64,000 nt of DNA, taken from Rufibacter glacialis (GTDB lineage: Bacteria > Bacteroidota > Bacteroidia > Cytophagales > Hymenobacteraceae). A model generated the notes under the pieces. It saw nothing but the letters and a program-made list of their open reading frames with translations, was not told the origin of the DNA and made no database searches. Shown here piece by piece: positions 33,483 through 41,193 of the stretch (its first letter is position 1; every line of letters begins with the position of its first letter). The position numbers were made by a program, and so were the translations under genes. The stretch covers positions 434,001 to 498,000 of the forward strand of contig NZ_VKKZ01000021.1 of assembly GCF_008271745.1 (NCBI RefSeq), written 5' to 3'.

Positions 33483-35021
33483 ATGGAAAGAGAAGTACGA
33501 GTACGCTTTGCCCCTAGCCCCACCGGGCCGCTGCACATTGGCGGGGTACGCACAGCGCTGTATAATTATCTGTTCGCGAAAAAGATGGGCGGCAAAATGT
33601 TGCTGCGCATTGAAGATACTGACCAAACCCGCTTTGTGCCCGGCGCAGAGCAATACATCTTTGACTCCCTGGAATGGTGCGGCATCACCCTAGATGAAAG
33701 TCCCGTGCACGGTGGTCCCCACGCGCCGTACCGCCAGTCTGAGCGCAAGCCCATGTACATGGACTACGCCCTGCAACTAGTGAACGCCGGCCACGCCTAC
33801 TACGCCTTTGACACCGCCGAGGAACTGGAGGAAATGCGTGAGCGCCTGAAAGCCGCCAAAGTAGCCACCCCGCAGTACAACGCCATCACCCGCGCCACCA
33901 TGAAAAACTCCCTCACCCTGCCTGAGGATGAGGTGAAGCGCCGGTTAGAGAGCGGTGACCCGTACGTGATCCGCCTCAAAGTGCCGCGCAAAGAGGAAAT
34001 CCGTCTCAAAGACATGATCAGAGGCTGGGTCATGGTGCATTCCTCGGCCATTGACGACAAGGTCCTGATGAAGTCTGACGGCATGCCCACTTACCACCTG
34101 GCCAACATAGTGGATGACCATTTAATGGAAATCACCCACGTGATCAGGGGCGAAGAGTGGTTGCCTAGCGCGCCGCTGCACGTGTTGCTGTACCGTTACT
34201 TCGGGTGGGAAGACACCATGCCGGAGTTCGCGCACTTACCGTTGTTGCTGAAGCCAGACGGCAACGGCAAGCTGAGCAAGCGCGACGGCGATAAGCTGGG
34301 TTTCCCGGTATTCCCGTTGAACTGGACAGACCCTGTGACCGGCGAGAAATCAAGCGGCTACCGCGAGGCTGGTTATTTACCAGATGGTTTCGTGAACTTC
34401 CTGGCTTTCTTAGGCTGGAACCCGGGTACGCAGCAGGAGATCTTCTCTATGGAGGAACTCATTGAGGCCTTTAGCATTGAGCGCATCGGTAAATCCGGTA
34501 CCCGTTTTGACATCCAGAAGGCCCGTTGGTACAACGAGCAATACCTGCGCGCCAAACCAGACGCAGAACTGGCCCAGTACCTGCTGGCCGCCCTGCCTGA
34601 GCAAGGCATTGACTGCTCTGAAGAGCGCGCCGAGAAGATCGTAGGCTTAATGAAAGAGCGCGTGACCTTCCCGCAGGATTTCTGGAAAGAAGCTTCTTAC
34701 TTCTTCGTGGCGCCTACCCAATACAATGAGCAGGTAGCCGCCAAGAAATGGTCGGCCGCCGCCGCAGGTGCCTTTGAGGAATTTAGAAACGAGCTTGCCT
34801 CGCTGCCTGAGTTCAATGCTGATTCAGTGAAAGCTTTGCTTCTGCAGGTTCTGGAGCGCAACGGTTTGAAGATTGGCCAGGTGATGCAGGCATTGCGCAT
34901 TGCCTTGACGGGCGTGGAAGCAGGCCCAGACCTTATGGCCATCATTGAGATCATAGGCCGCGAAGAAACCGAGAACCGCATTGACGCTGCCTTGACCAAG
35001 TTGGCGCAGTACGCCGCTTAA
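33483..35021 (+). CDS. gltX: Glutamate--tRNA ligase
   Basis: The 512-residue class I synthetase has RFAPSPTGPLHIGGVRTAL near the start (HIGH-type motif) and the KMSKS-type KLSKRDGDK. The substrate blocks RIEDTDQTRFVPGAE, DGMPTYHLANIVDDHLMEIT and HVIRGEEWLPSAPLHVLLY are all present. The C-terminal anticodon-binding part (from about 330) is complete. The frame is open upstream to 33381, but ATG 33483 fits both the family and the promoter. Confidence 0.97.
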   Translation: MEREVRVRFAPSPTGPLHIGGVRTALYNYLFAKKMGGKMLLRIEDTDQTRFVPGAEQYIFDSLEWCGITLDESPVHGGPHAPYRQSERKPMYMDYALQLVNAGHAYYAFDTAEELEEMRERLKAAKVATPQYNAITRATMKNSLTLPEDEVKRRLESGDPYVIRLKVPRKEEIRLKDMIRGWVMVHSSAIDDKVLMKSDGMPTYHLANIVDDHLMEITHVIRGEEWLPSAPLHVLLYRYFGWEDTMPEFAHLPLLLKPDGNGKLSKRDGDKLGFPVFPLNWTDPVTGEKSSGYREAGYLPDGFVNFLAFLGWNPGTQQEIFSMEELIEAFSIERIGKSGTRFDIQKARWYNEQYLRAKPDAELAQYLLAALPEQGIDCSEERAEKIVGLMKERVTFPQDFWKEASYFFVAPTQYNEQVAAKKWSAAAAGAFEEFRNELASLPEFNADSVKALLLQVLERNGLKIGQVMQALRIALTGVEAGPDLMAIIEIIGREETENRIDAALTKLAQYAA

Positions 35022-35108
35022 GCGGTTGGTACGCCTCAAAGCAAACCCTACGCTTTAGGCCCATTCCTTGCAAAAAGGGGCTTGAAACACGTTCAGGTAA
35101 GAATATTT

Positions 35109-35155
35109 CCGCCGTCATAGACAAGTGCTGCTTGTTTATGACGGCGGTTTCTTTT
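35109..35155 (+). terminator. Terminator of gltX
   Basis: CCGCCGTCATA (35109-35119) pairs with TATGACGGCGG (35137-35147); inner bases ACAAG/CTTGT extend the stem. TTTCTTTTTAA follows. Confidence 0.9.
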
Positions 35156-35247
35156 TAATTCGTTTATCCTTCTTCCAGAATTCCCGTTTGTAGTAGAAGC
35201 AACAGACCGGGTGGTGTTGCGCACGCCTGGCATAACCCTCTACTACT

Positions 35248-35610
35248 ATGGCAAAGAAGAAATCTGATAAGGACAAAAAGGAGAACAAGCCCGAGAAAAA
35301 AGCAAAGGTACACCCTGAGCTGGAAGGCTTTGAGATCAAGATCAACCCCTTGGGTGATATTACCTCTAACTTCAACATTGACCAGTTGAATTCCTTTCTG
35401 GACCGTAACGTCTCTGACAAGAAACTAGTGGGCGACCAAGGAAAGAAACGCGAGGAGGAGGAGGAGGATTATCCCATTGAGGAAACCGTGGAGGAGGAAG
35501 AGAACGAGGAGGATTTCTTCAAAAAAAGGGCCGCTTTAGACGATGACGCAGATGATGATTTCTCTGAGAAAGGCGAGAAATCATCAGAGCCCAAGCCGAA
35601 GAAAAAATAA
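35248..35610 (+). CDS. Highly charged small protein
   Basis: The 120-residue protein has a lysine-rich start ([19 protein letters not shown]), a short ordered core [28 protein letters not shown] and an acidic, disordered tail (runs of E and D). The core pattern is repeated among Bacteroidota small proteins of unknown role. It lies 11 bases before the TIGR00266 gene and is surely cotranscribed with it. Confidence 0.7.
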   Translation: MAKKKSDKDKKENKPEKKAKVHPELEGFEIKINPLGDITSNFNIDQLNSFLDRNVSDKKLVGDQGKKREEEEEDYPIEETVEEEENEEDFFKKRAALDDDADDDFSEKGEKSSEPKPKKK

Positions 35611-35621
35611 ATAAACCTCTT

Positions 35622-36383
35622 ATGATATCCCACGAAGTAGATTACCGCATTCATGGCGCTGATATTCAGGTGCTGGAAGTAGAACTGGACCCACAGGAAA
35701 CCGTGATCGCCGAAGCCGGCGCCATGGTGTTCATGGAAGACGGCATCCAGTTTGAGACCAAGATGGGCGATGGCTCCAACCCCAACTCAGGCTTTTTCGG
35801 GAAGTTGGTGCAGATGGGCGCCCGCGCCATCACCGGCGAGTCGTTGTTCATGACGCACTTTACGCACCGTGGCCACGGCAAGGCCAAAGTAGGTTTCTCG
35901 GCTCCTTACCCCGGCACCATCATGCCCATCAACCTTTCTGAATTCCCGCAGGGTCTGGTGGTGCAGAAAGACGGTTTCTTAGCCGCCGCCCTGGGCACTA
36001 AGATCGCCATGCACTTTAACCAGCGGCTGGGCGCAGGCTTCTTCGGGGGCGAAGGCTTCATCATGCAGCGCCTCACCGGCGATGGCCTGGCCTTTATCCA
36101 TGCGGGCGGCACAGTCATTGAGCGGCACCTGCACAATGAGACCCTGCGCGTAGACACCGGCTGCGTGGTGGCGTATGAGAACGGGATTGACTTTGACATT
36201 CAGCGGGCCGGCGGCCTGCGTTCCATGGTCTTCGGCGGCGAAGGTCTTTTCCTGGCTACCCTCCGAGGCACCGGCCGCGTCTGGATCCAGTCTATGCCGG
36301 TGAAGAAACTGATCCAGGCCTTGATGCCACACGGCGGCAACGCCAACAAAGAAGGCGGCATGTTTAGCAGCTTTTTAGAATAG
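35622..36383 (+). CDS. TIGR00266 (AIM24-like) family protein
   Basis: The 253-residue protein has the family blocks [104 protein letters not shown] and GRVWIQSMP. It is a beta-rich fold distantly related to the tryptophan RNA-binding attenuator shape; no biochemical role is established. It follows the charged small protein. Confidence 0.92.
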   Translation: MISHEVDYRIHGADIQVLEVELDPQETVIAEAGAMVFMEDGIQFETKMGDGSNPNSGFFGKLVQMGARAITGESLFMTHFTHRGHGKAKVGFSAPYPGTIMPINLSEFPQGLVVQKDGFLAAALGTKIAMHFNQRLGAGFFGGEGFIMQRLTGDGLAFIHAGGTVIERHLHNETLRVDTGCVVAYENGIDFDIQRAGGLRSMVFGGEGLFLATLRGTGRVWIQSMPVKKLIQALMPHGGNANKEGGMFSSFLE

Positions 36384-36407
36384 AAGATGCAGTAGATACA
36401 CGCTTAC

Positions 36408-36440
36408 CAAAACACCGCTCCAAGCGGTGTTTTGTGTTTT
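36408..36440 (+). terminator. Terminator after the TIGR00266 gene
   Basis: CAAAACACCGCT (36408-36419) and AGCGGTGTTTTG (36423-36434) pair perfectly with a 3-base loop, followed by TGTTTT. Confidence 0.85.
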
Positions 36441-36480
36441 AGGGGTATTTTGGAGAAAACGGGCGGAAAGAAGTTTAGCA

Positions 36481-36519
36481 AGATTCTCCCCTTGAGGGGA
36501 GTTAGAGGGGTGTTTACAC
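36481..36519 (+). repeat. Left 39-bp inverted repeat of the DUF559 cassette
   Basis: This stretch is the reverse complement of 36935-36973 with one mismatch over 39 bases. It contains an inner palindrome TCCCC-TTGA-GGGGA followed by GTTAGAGGGG and TGTTTACAC. Confidence 0.9.
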
Positions 36520-36551
36520 CTGCAGTAAATGTTTTACGTAAACTGTCTGCC

Positions 36552-36923
36552 ATGCCAAACAGAATCATCCCATACCGCCCAGACCTAAGGGAGAAGGCAA
36601 GACAACTGCGCAACAACAGCACCCTGGGAGAGGTATTACTTTGGGAAGAAATCAAAAACCGGAAACTAGGTCTTCAATTTCACCGGCAAGTACCCTTGCT
36701 CAGTTACATTGTTGATTTCTACTGTCATGGACTACGGTTAGCTATTGAGGTGGACGGAAGCAGCCATGATGAAAAAGGAGAATATGATTCTAAGCGGGAG
36801 CAGGAACTGAGCGCCTATGGGGTGAGATTACTCAGATTTGAGGACATGGATGTGAAGAGAAGAATGCCCTATGTTGTGCAGGAGATTCTTTATTGGATAG
36901 AAGACCACAAGAACCCGCAGTAG
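36552..36923 (+). CDS. DUF559 endonuclease-fold protein
   Basis: The 123-residue protein is a complete DUF559 member of the PD-(D/E)xK/Vsr-like nuclease fold: STLGEVLLWEEIKNRKLGLQ, FHRQVPLLSYIVDFYCHGLR (D in IVDFYC) and LAIEVDGSSHDEKGEYDSKR (E and D), then YGVRLLRFEDMDV. The acidic residues and the histidine are the expected metal and catalytic ligands. The gene sits exactly between two 39-bp inverted repeats, 32 and 11 bases from its ends, like a mobile or self-maintaining unit. ATG 36552 starts the conserved part; the frame also opens at 36432 through the left repeat, which is unlikely to be translated. Confidence 0.9.
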   Translation: MPNRIIPYRPDLREKARQLRNNSTLGEVLLWEEIKNRKLGLQFHRQVPLLSYIVDFYCHGLRLAIEVDGSSHDEKGEYDSKREQELSAYGVRLLRFEDMDVKRRMPYVVQEILYWIEDHKNPQ

Positions 36924-36934
36924 TAAGTTCTCCT

Positions 36935-36973
36935 GTGTAAACACTCCTCTAACTCCCCTCAAGGGGAGAATCT
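36935..36973 (-). repeat. Right 39-bp inverted repeat of the DUF559 cassette
   Basis: Mirror copy of 36481-36519 with a single difference (an A-T pair replacing G-C in the GAGGGG run). It begins 11 bases after the DUF559 stop and ends about 50 bases before the GH3 stop. Confidence 0.9.
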
Positions 36974-37026
36974 ACATACCAAAGGCAATATTGCCGCTAC
37001 AGGGAATAGTAAGGGTGGAATGACTT

Positions 37027-38547
37027 TTACCCCAGATTATTCACCTCCAGGATCTCCTCCAGGTACTTGCGGTCGTTGGCCAGGCGCGGCACTTTGTGCT
37101 GTCCGCCCATTTTGCCTTTGTGCTGGAGCCAGTTCAGGAAGGCGCCGGCAGGGGCCACGGTGATCAACGGAGCCTGCAGGGCCAGGTCTTTCTGGCGTTT
37201 GGCATCATAATCTGAGTTGATACTGCGCAAGGTCTGATCCAGCACCTCGGTGAACTGATCTAGGCTGGAAGGCTGCCGGGAAAACTCTATAACCCATTGA
37301 TGCCCGCCTTTGCTCTTGCCCTCAAAGTACACCGGGGCGGCCGTGAAGTTAGTGATAGTGGCACCCGTGGCCTCGCACGCCTTGGTGATCGCGGTTTCGG
37401 CGTTCTCCACTACCACCTCCTCACCGAAGGCGTTTATGAAATGTTTGGTGCGGCCTGAGATCTTGATGCGGTAAGGCGCCAATGAAGTGAACTTCACCGT
37501 GTCCCCAATCTTGTAGCGCCAAAGGCCGGCATTGGTTGAGATGATGAGGGCGTAGTTCTTGCCCAGTTCCACCTGGTCCAGGGTGAGCACTTTGGGGTTT
37601 TCCCCGTCGGCCTCTTCCATGGGGATGAACTCGTAGAAGACGCCGTAGTCCAGCATCAAAAGCATCTCGTCTTTCAGGCTGGGCTCATCCTGTATCCCGA
37701 AGAATCCTTCAGAGGCATTGTAGACCTCCAGGTAATTCATTTTCTCTGAGGGAATGAGTTGCCGGAACAGCTCGCGGTACGGACCGAAGGCCACGGCCCC
37801 GTGGGTGAACAGCTCCAGGTTAGGCCATACCTCGGTAATGTCTTTCGCGCCTGTTTCCTCTAAAATGCGGTTTAAAAGCACGTAAGTCCAGGTGGGCACG
37901 CCCGAGATGCTGGTTACGTTCTCTTTCACGGTGATCTCCACCATCTTGGCGATCTTCTCTTCCCACTTGTCCATGAGGGCCACCTTGAGCGGGGGCGTGC
38001 GCATGGCCTCGGCCCAAATGGGCAGGTTCTGCATGATCACCGCAGAGATGTCACCGGTGCGGGTATTGCTGTTGAAGTCGTTGGGGTGGTGGCTGCCGCC
38101 GATGGAAAGGCTCTTGCCCGCGAAGACCTTGGTTTCTGGGTAGTTGTTCACGAAAATGGACAGCATGTCTTTGCCTCCCTTGTAGTGACAGTCTTCCAGC
38201 GCCTCTGGGGTCACAGGAATGTATTTGCTGCGGGCGTTGGTGGTTCCGGAGGACTTGGCAAACCATTCCACCTTGGTGGGCCACAGCACATTCTGCTCGC
38301 CGCGCATGACACGCTCAATGTACGGGTAGAGGTCTTCATAGGCGCAGATAGGCACCCGTTCCTGAAACTCGCGCACGCTCATTTTGTCTGAGTAGCCGTA
38401 TTTCTGCCCCCATTCGGTGTTTCGGGCGGCATTGGTCAGGTTTGAAAACAACTCGTTCTGCACATCATGCGGGTACTTCCTGAAGAGGTCTATCTGATGG
38501 ATCCTCTTCTTCATTACCCATGTTACCAGCGAATTGATTATCTCCAC
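37027..38547 (-). CDS. GH3 auxin-responsive-promoter family protein (acyl-adenylating)
   Basis: The 506-residue protein belongs to the GH3 family of adenylate-forming enzymes: VEWFAKSSGTTNARSKYIPV (ATP motif), GGSHHPNDFNSNTRTGDISA, TSISGVPTWTYVLLNRILEE, YNASEGFFGIQDEP, LWRYKIGDTVKFTSLAPYRI and KISGRTKHFINAFGEEVV. Plant members join amino acids to hormones; bacterial substrates are not known. The first codon is GTG (38547); an internal ATG lies 11 codons later. It is common in Bacteroidota as a single gene. Confidence 0.93.
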   Translation of the reverse strand: MEIINSLVTWVMKKRIHQIDLFRKYPHDVQNELFSNLTNAARNTEWGQKYGYSDKMSVREFQERVPICAYEDLYPYIERVMRGEQNVLWPTKVEWFAKSSGTTNARSKYIPVTPEALEDCHYKGGKDMLSIFVNNYPETKVFAGKSLSIGGSHHPNDFNSNTRTGDISAVIMQNLPIWAEAMRTPPLKVALMDKWEEKIAKMVEITVKENVTSISGVPTWTYVLLNRILEETGAKDITEVWPNLELFTHGAVAFGPYRELFRQLIPSEKMNYLEVYNASEGFFGIQDEPSLKDEMLLMLDYGVFYEFIPMEEADGENPKVLTLDQVELGKNYALIISTNAGLWRYKIGDTVKFTSLAPYRIKISGRTKHFINAFGEEVVVENAETAITKACEATGATITNFTAAPVYFEGKSKGGHQWVIEFSRQPSSLDQFTEVLDQTLRSINSDYDAKRQKDLALQAPLITVAPAGAFLNWLQHKGKMGGQHKVPRLANDRKYLEEILEVNNLG

Positions 38548-38590
38548 TCTTTATATTGTTAATTGTTGGTTGTTGATTGTTTTGACCTGC

Positions 38591-38712
38591 TTACGTTTTA
38601 AGGTTATCGTTGGTCACTTTGATGAGGCTGTTGATCAAGAGAGGCAACTGCTGTAAGCGTTGGAATATGTGCTTGTACTGCTCTTGAATGAATTGGTTGC
38701 TCACCGCTGATT
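38591..38712 (-). pseudogene. Possible relic of a four-helix-bundle (23S rRNA IVP) protein
   Basis: The last 39 codons of an open frame read AVSNQFIQEQYKHIFQRLQQ then LPLLINSLIKVTNDNLKT, the pattern of the last helix of four-helix-bundle proteins (also called 23S rRNA intervening-sequence proteins). Upstream the frame runs into the palindromic repeat at 38741-38827 and loses likeness. The 5' part therefore seems lost, perhaps by repeat insertion. Likeness is over one helix only. Confidence 0.35.
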
Positions 38713-38740
38713 TCCCCAAAGAAACCCTCCTTCCCTTCCT

Positions 38741-38827
38741 GTCATCCTGAAAGGATCTTGGTGGCGAACGGTAATTGCGATGAAAAGAAGCCTTTCTAGT
38801 TTGCCCACAAGATCCTTCCAGGATGAC
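38741..38827. repeat. Inverted pair of GATCCTTTCAGGAT-type repeats
   Basis: GTCATCCTGAAAGGATCTTG (38741-38760) and CAAGATCCTTCCAGGATGAC (38808-38827) face each other with one mismatch over 20 bases and 47 bases between. The same unit is found singly at 31091-31110. Confidence 0.85.
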
Positions 38828-38895
38828 AAAAGAGGGGGCTACACAGAAGGTAAGCTTACTGGAGCAACAATCAGCAATCAACAACCAACAATTAA

Positions 38896-39627
38896 TTAAA
38901 CCTTCCGCTTCAGCTCAAAGTGCTTGCCCAGGTACACGCGGCGTACCTGTTCATCGGCGGCCAGTTCCTCGGCGGTGCCGGATTTCAGGATCTTGCCCTC
39001 AAACAGCAGGTAGGCGCGGTCTACGATGGAGAGCGTCTCGTTCACGTTGTGGTCGGTGATGAGAATGCCGATGTTCTTGGTCTTGAGCTTGGCCACGATG
39101 GTTTGGATTTCCTCTACCGCGATGGGGTCTACCCCGGCAAAGGGCTCATCCAGCAAGACGAAAGACGGGTCTACGGCCAGGGCGCGGGCAATCTCAGTCC
39201 GGCGGCGTTCCCCGCCAGACAGCACCACGCCTTTGTTCTTGCGCACGTGTGTGAGCGAGAACTCCTCCAGCAACTCCTCTACTTTCTCCTTTCTAGCTTG
39301 CTTGCTGATGTCGGTCATCTCCAACACTGACATGATGTTCTCCTCCACGGTGAGATCTCGGAAAACCGAAGCTTCCTGCGCCAGATACCCTACGCCTTTC
39401 TTGGCGCGCCGGTACATGGGCAAACTGGTGATGTCCTCCTGATCCAGGAAAATGCGTCCGGAGTTAGGCTTCACCAACCCCACAATCATGTAGAACGAAG
39501 TCGTCTTCCCGGCTCCGTTCGGGCCCAGGAGGCCTACAATCTCGCCTTGGTTTACCTCTACGCTCACATCGTTTACCACCGTGCGAGACTTGTATTTTTT
39601 GAACAGGTTTTCGGAACGTAAAATCAT
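38896..39627 (-). CDS. lptB: LPS export ABC transporter ATP-binding protein
   Basis: The 243-residue ATPase has Walker [19 protein letters not shown], the Q-loop region [20 protein letters not shown], signature [16 protein letters not shown], Walker [14 protein letters not shown] and the H-loop [14 protein letters not shown]. It powers transport of LPS from the inner membrane to the outer leaflet; lptC of the same machine is at 53660-54226. The frame opens further upstream to 39720 but ATG 39627 gives the LptB length ([15 protein letters not shown]). Confidence 0.95.
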   Translation of the reverse strand: MILRSENLFKKYKSRTVVNDVSVEVNQGEIVGLLGPNGAGKTTSFYMIVGLVKPNSGRIFLDQEDITSLPMYRRAKKGVGYLAQEASVFRDLTVEENIMSVLEMTDISKQARKEKVEELLEEFSLTHVRKNKGVVLSGGERRRTEIARALAVDPSFVLLDEPFAGVDPIAVEEIQTIVAKLKTKNIGILITDHNVNETLSIVDRAYLLFEGKILKSGTAEELAADEQVRRVYLGKHFELKRKV

Positions 39628-39823
39628 TGCCTTAAAATTAAGCAATAAACCGCAGATGTAGTACGCTAACGAAAAAGAGCATTGGCTACGTATCTTTCCA
39701 TCTAAGGTTCTAGCCCTCAATATGATTTATCAAACAATGTGCTAGCCTCCTGTAAAGATTACTTGCAAAAGCTACTGTTTCCCCTTACCTTTTACTACTC
39801 TTTACTCCTTGCCCATAGCGTCT

Positions 39824-40570
39824 ATGTTTTCTCTGTTACGCAAAGCAGCTCGCCGTTCTGGGGCGGCAGCGGCCTTAGTTCTCTCCTGTTCGCTGCTGCT
39901 AGGCGCCGGCTCCGGCCCTTCGTCTTTCTTGCATGGCATAGACGTGTCAAGGTACCAACAAGAGGTAGACTGGAAACATGTGAAAGAGTCTAACATCAGT
40001 TTCGCGTTCATCAAAGCCACTGAGGGAGATTTCCTGAAAGACCCTTTCTTTGACCGTAACTGGGAGCAAAGCCGCCAGCAGGGGATTACGCGCGGGGCCT
40101 ACCACTATTACCTGCCTTGGGTAGACGTTGACCTGCAGATAGAGAAGTTCAAGAACACCGTTAGGCTACAGCCTGGCGACCTGGCGCCGGTACTGGACGT
40201 AGAGACGTTTGCCCCAGATATTCCTGACGCGAAGATGCGCAATGACGTACGCCTCTGGCTTTCTGCCATTGAGGAACATTACGGCGTAAAACCCATCATC
40301 TACACCTACCAGGCATTCTATGACCGTAAGCTGCGCGGCCACTTCCCAGGATACCATTTCTGGATTGCCCGCTACCAGAACGCTGAGCCTGCCACCCACC
40401 CCGGTGACAAGATGGCTTTCTGGCAGTATTCTGAAAAAGGCACCGTAAAGGGAATTAACGCCCCGGTAGACGTGAACTGGTTCTACGGTGATGTAGCCGC
40501 GCTGAGTTCTTTCTGCGTACCTATCCCTCCGCCCGCCGCTGCCCCGGGTAGCATGGCAAAAACCAATTGA
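39824..40570 (+). CDS. GH25-family lysozyme
   Basis: The 248-residue protein has an N-terminal hydrophobic signal (SGAAAALVLSCSLLLGAGSG) and one GH25 domain: FLHGIDVSRYQQEVDW with the catalytic Asp, SFAFIKATEGDFLKDPFF, GAYHYYLPWVDVDLQIEKF, APVLDVETF with the catalytic Glu, IIYTYQAFYDRKLRG, FWIARYQNAEP and MAFWQYSEKGTVKGINAPVD with DVNWF. It cuts peptidoglycan outside the cytoplasm, in growth or in attack. ATG 39824 is chosen over TTG 39809. It is divergent from lptB. Confidence 0.93.
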   Translation: MFSLLRKAARRSGAAAALVLSCSLLLGAGSGPSSFLHGIDVSRYQQEVDWKHVKESNISFAFIKATEGDFLKDPFFDRNWEQSRQQGITRGAYHYYLPWVDVDLQIEKFKNTVRLQPGDLAPVLDVETFAPDIPDAKMRNDVRLWLSAIEEHYGVKPIIYTYQAFYDRKLRGHFPGYHFWIARYQNAEPATHPGDKMAFWQYSEKGTVKGINAPVDVNWFYGDVAALSSFCVPIPPPAAAPGSMAKTN

Positions 40571-40666
40571 TTTCCGTTCCCCTTTTCAGAAAACGGGCCT
40601 AAAACAGAAGCAGTCCTCGGTTTGGGCCAACCTCTCCTTTGGTGCCTCCTTTTCTGCTGAAGCACT

Positions 40667-41024
40667 TTACCGGCGGCGTTTGCCTAAGAACTTTCCAACG
40701 GCTACCCCAAACGCTGTTCCCAGCAGGAATAGCTGAGTTGACCGCACTAAACGTCGTCTTGCCTGCTGTTACCTCAAACGCGCCGTTTAGAATGGTGAGC
40801 AAACCCGCTCCTTCTCCTCCGGCCTGCGGGAGCGCCGCTTCTCTTTTCTTCCTTCCTTGCCCGAAGCCGCCGCCAAATCATAGGACTATCTGAGCCACCG
40901 GGATAATGGTCTTGCCCTGCGTTTCTATGGGCTTTCCAAAGCTATTCTTCAAGGACGCATTCTGGTTCAGGCTGGCCATGACCAAAGCCCCAATGTTTTT
41001 ATCCTCTGCGCCGGTGGCTGTCAT
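40667..41024 (-). pseudogene. GerW (YtfJ)-like gene broken by a stop codon and a frameshift
   Basis: From ATG 41024 the frame reads MTATGAEDKNIGALVMASLN, then FGKPIETQGKTIIPVAQIVL, the GerW/YtfJ hallmark, and hits TGA at 40880. After the TGA the same frame goes on with FGGGFGQGRKKREAALPQAG, GEGAGLLTILNGAFEVTAGK and TTFSAVN, exactly the family continuation (GFGGGFG, with Gly where TGA stands; GGA to TGA is one base). Near 40735-40750 the family end then moves to another frame, STQLFLLGTAFGVAVGKFLG then KRRR and TAA at 40667. Two lesions make a functional product unlikely. GerW-like proteins outside spore formers have no known role. Confidence 0.75.
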
Positions 41025-41116
41025 ATCAGGTGCCTTTCGCCTCCCTCCTGCACCTGTTCCTACTCCAGATGGTTTCCCTTTGCCGTAGCGGCCGTTGCTC
41101 CTGCCTAACCATCTGC

Positions 41117-41165
41117 CCATAAAAACGCCCCACCTCCCTTGCCGGGAAGTGGGGCGTTTTTATGG
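41117..41165. terminator. Terminator of the S9 peptidase gene
   Basis: CCATAAAAACGCCCCAC (41117-41133) and GTGGGGCGTTTTTATGG (41149-41165) pair perfectly. Read on the minus strand it follows the S9 peptidase stop by 28 bases. Confidence 0.88.
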
Positions 41166-41193
41166 TACTTTCAGGAAAAAAACCTGTAAACCC

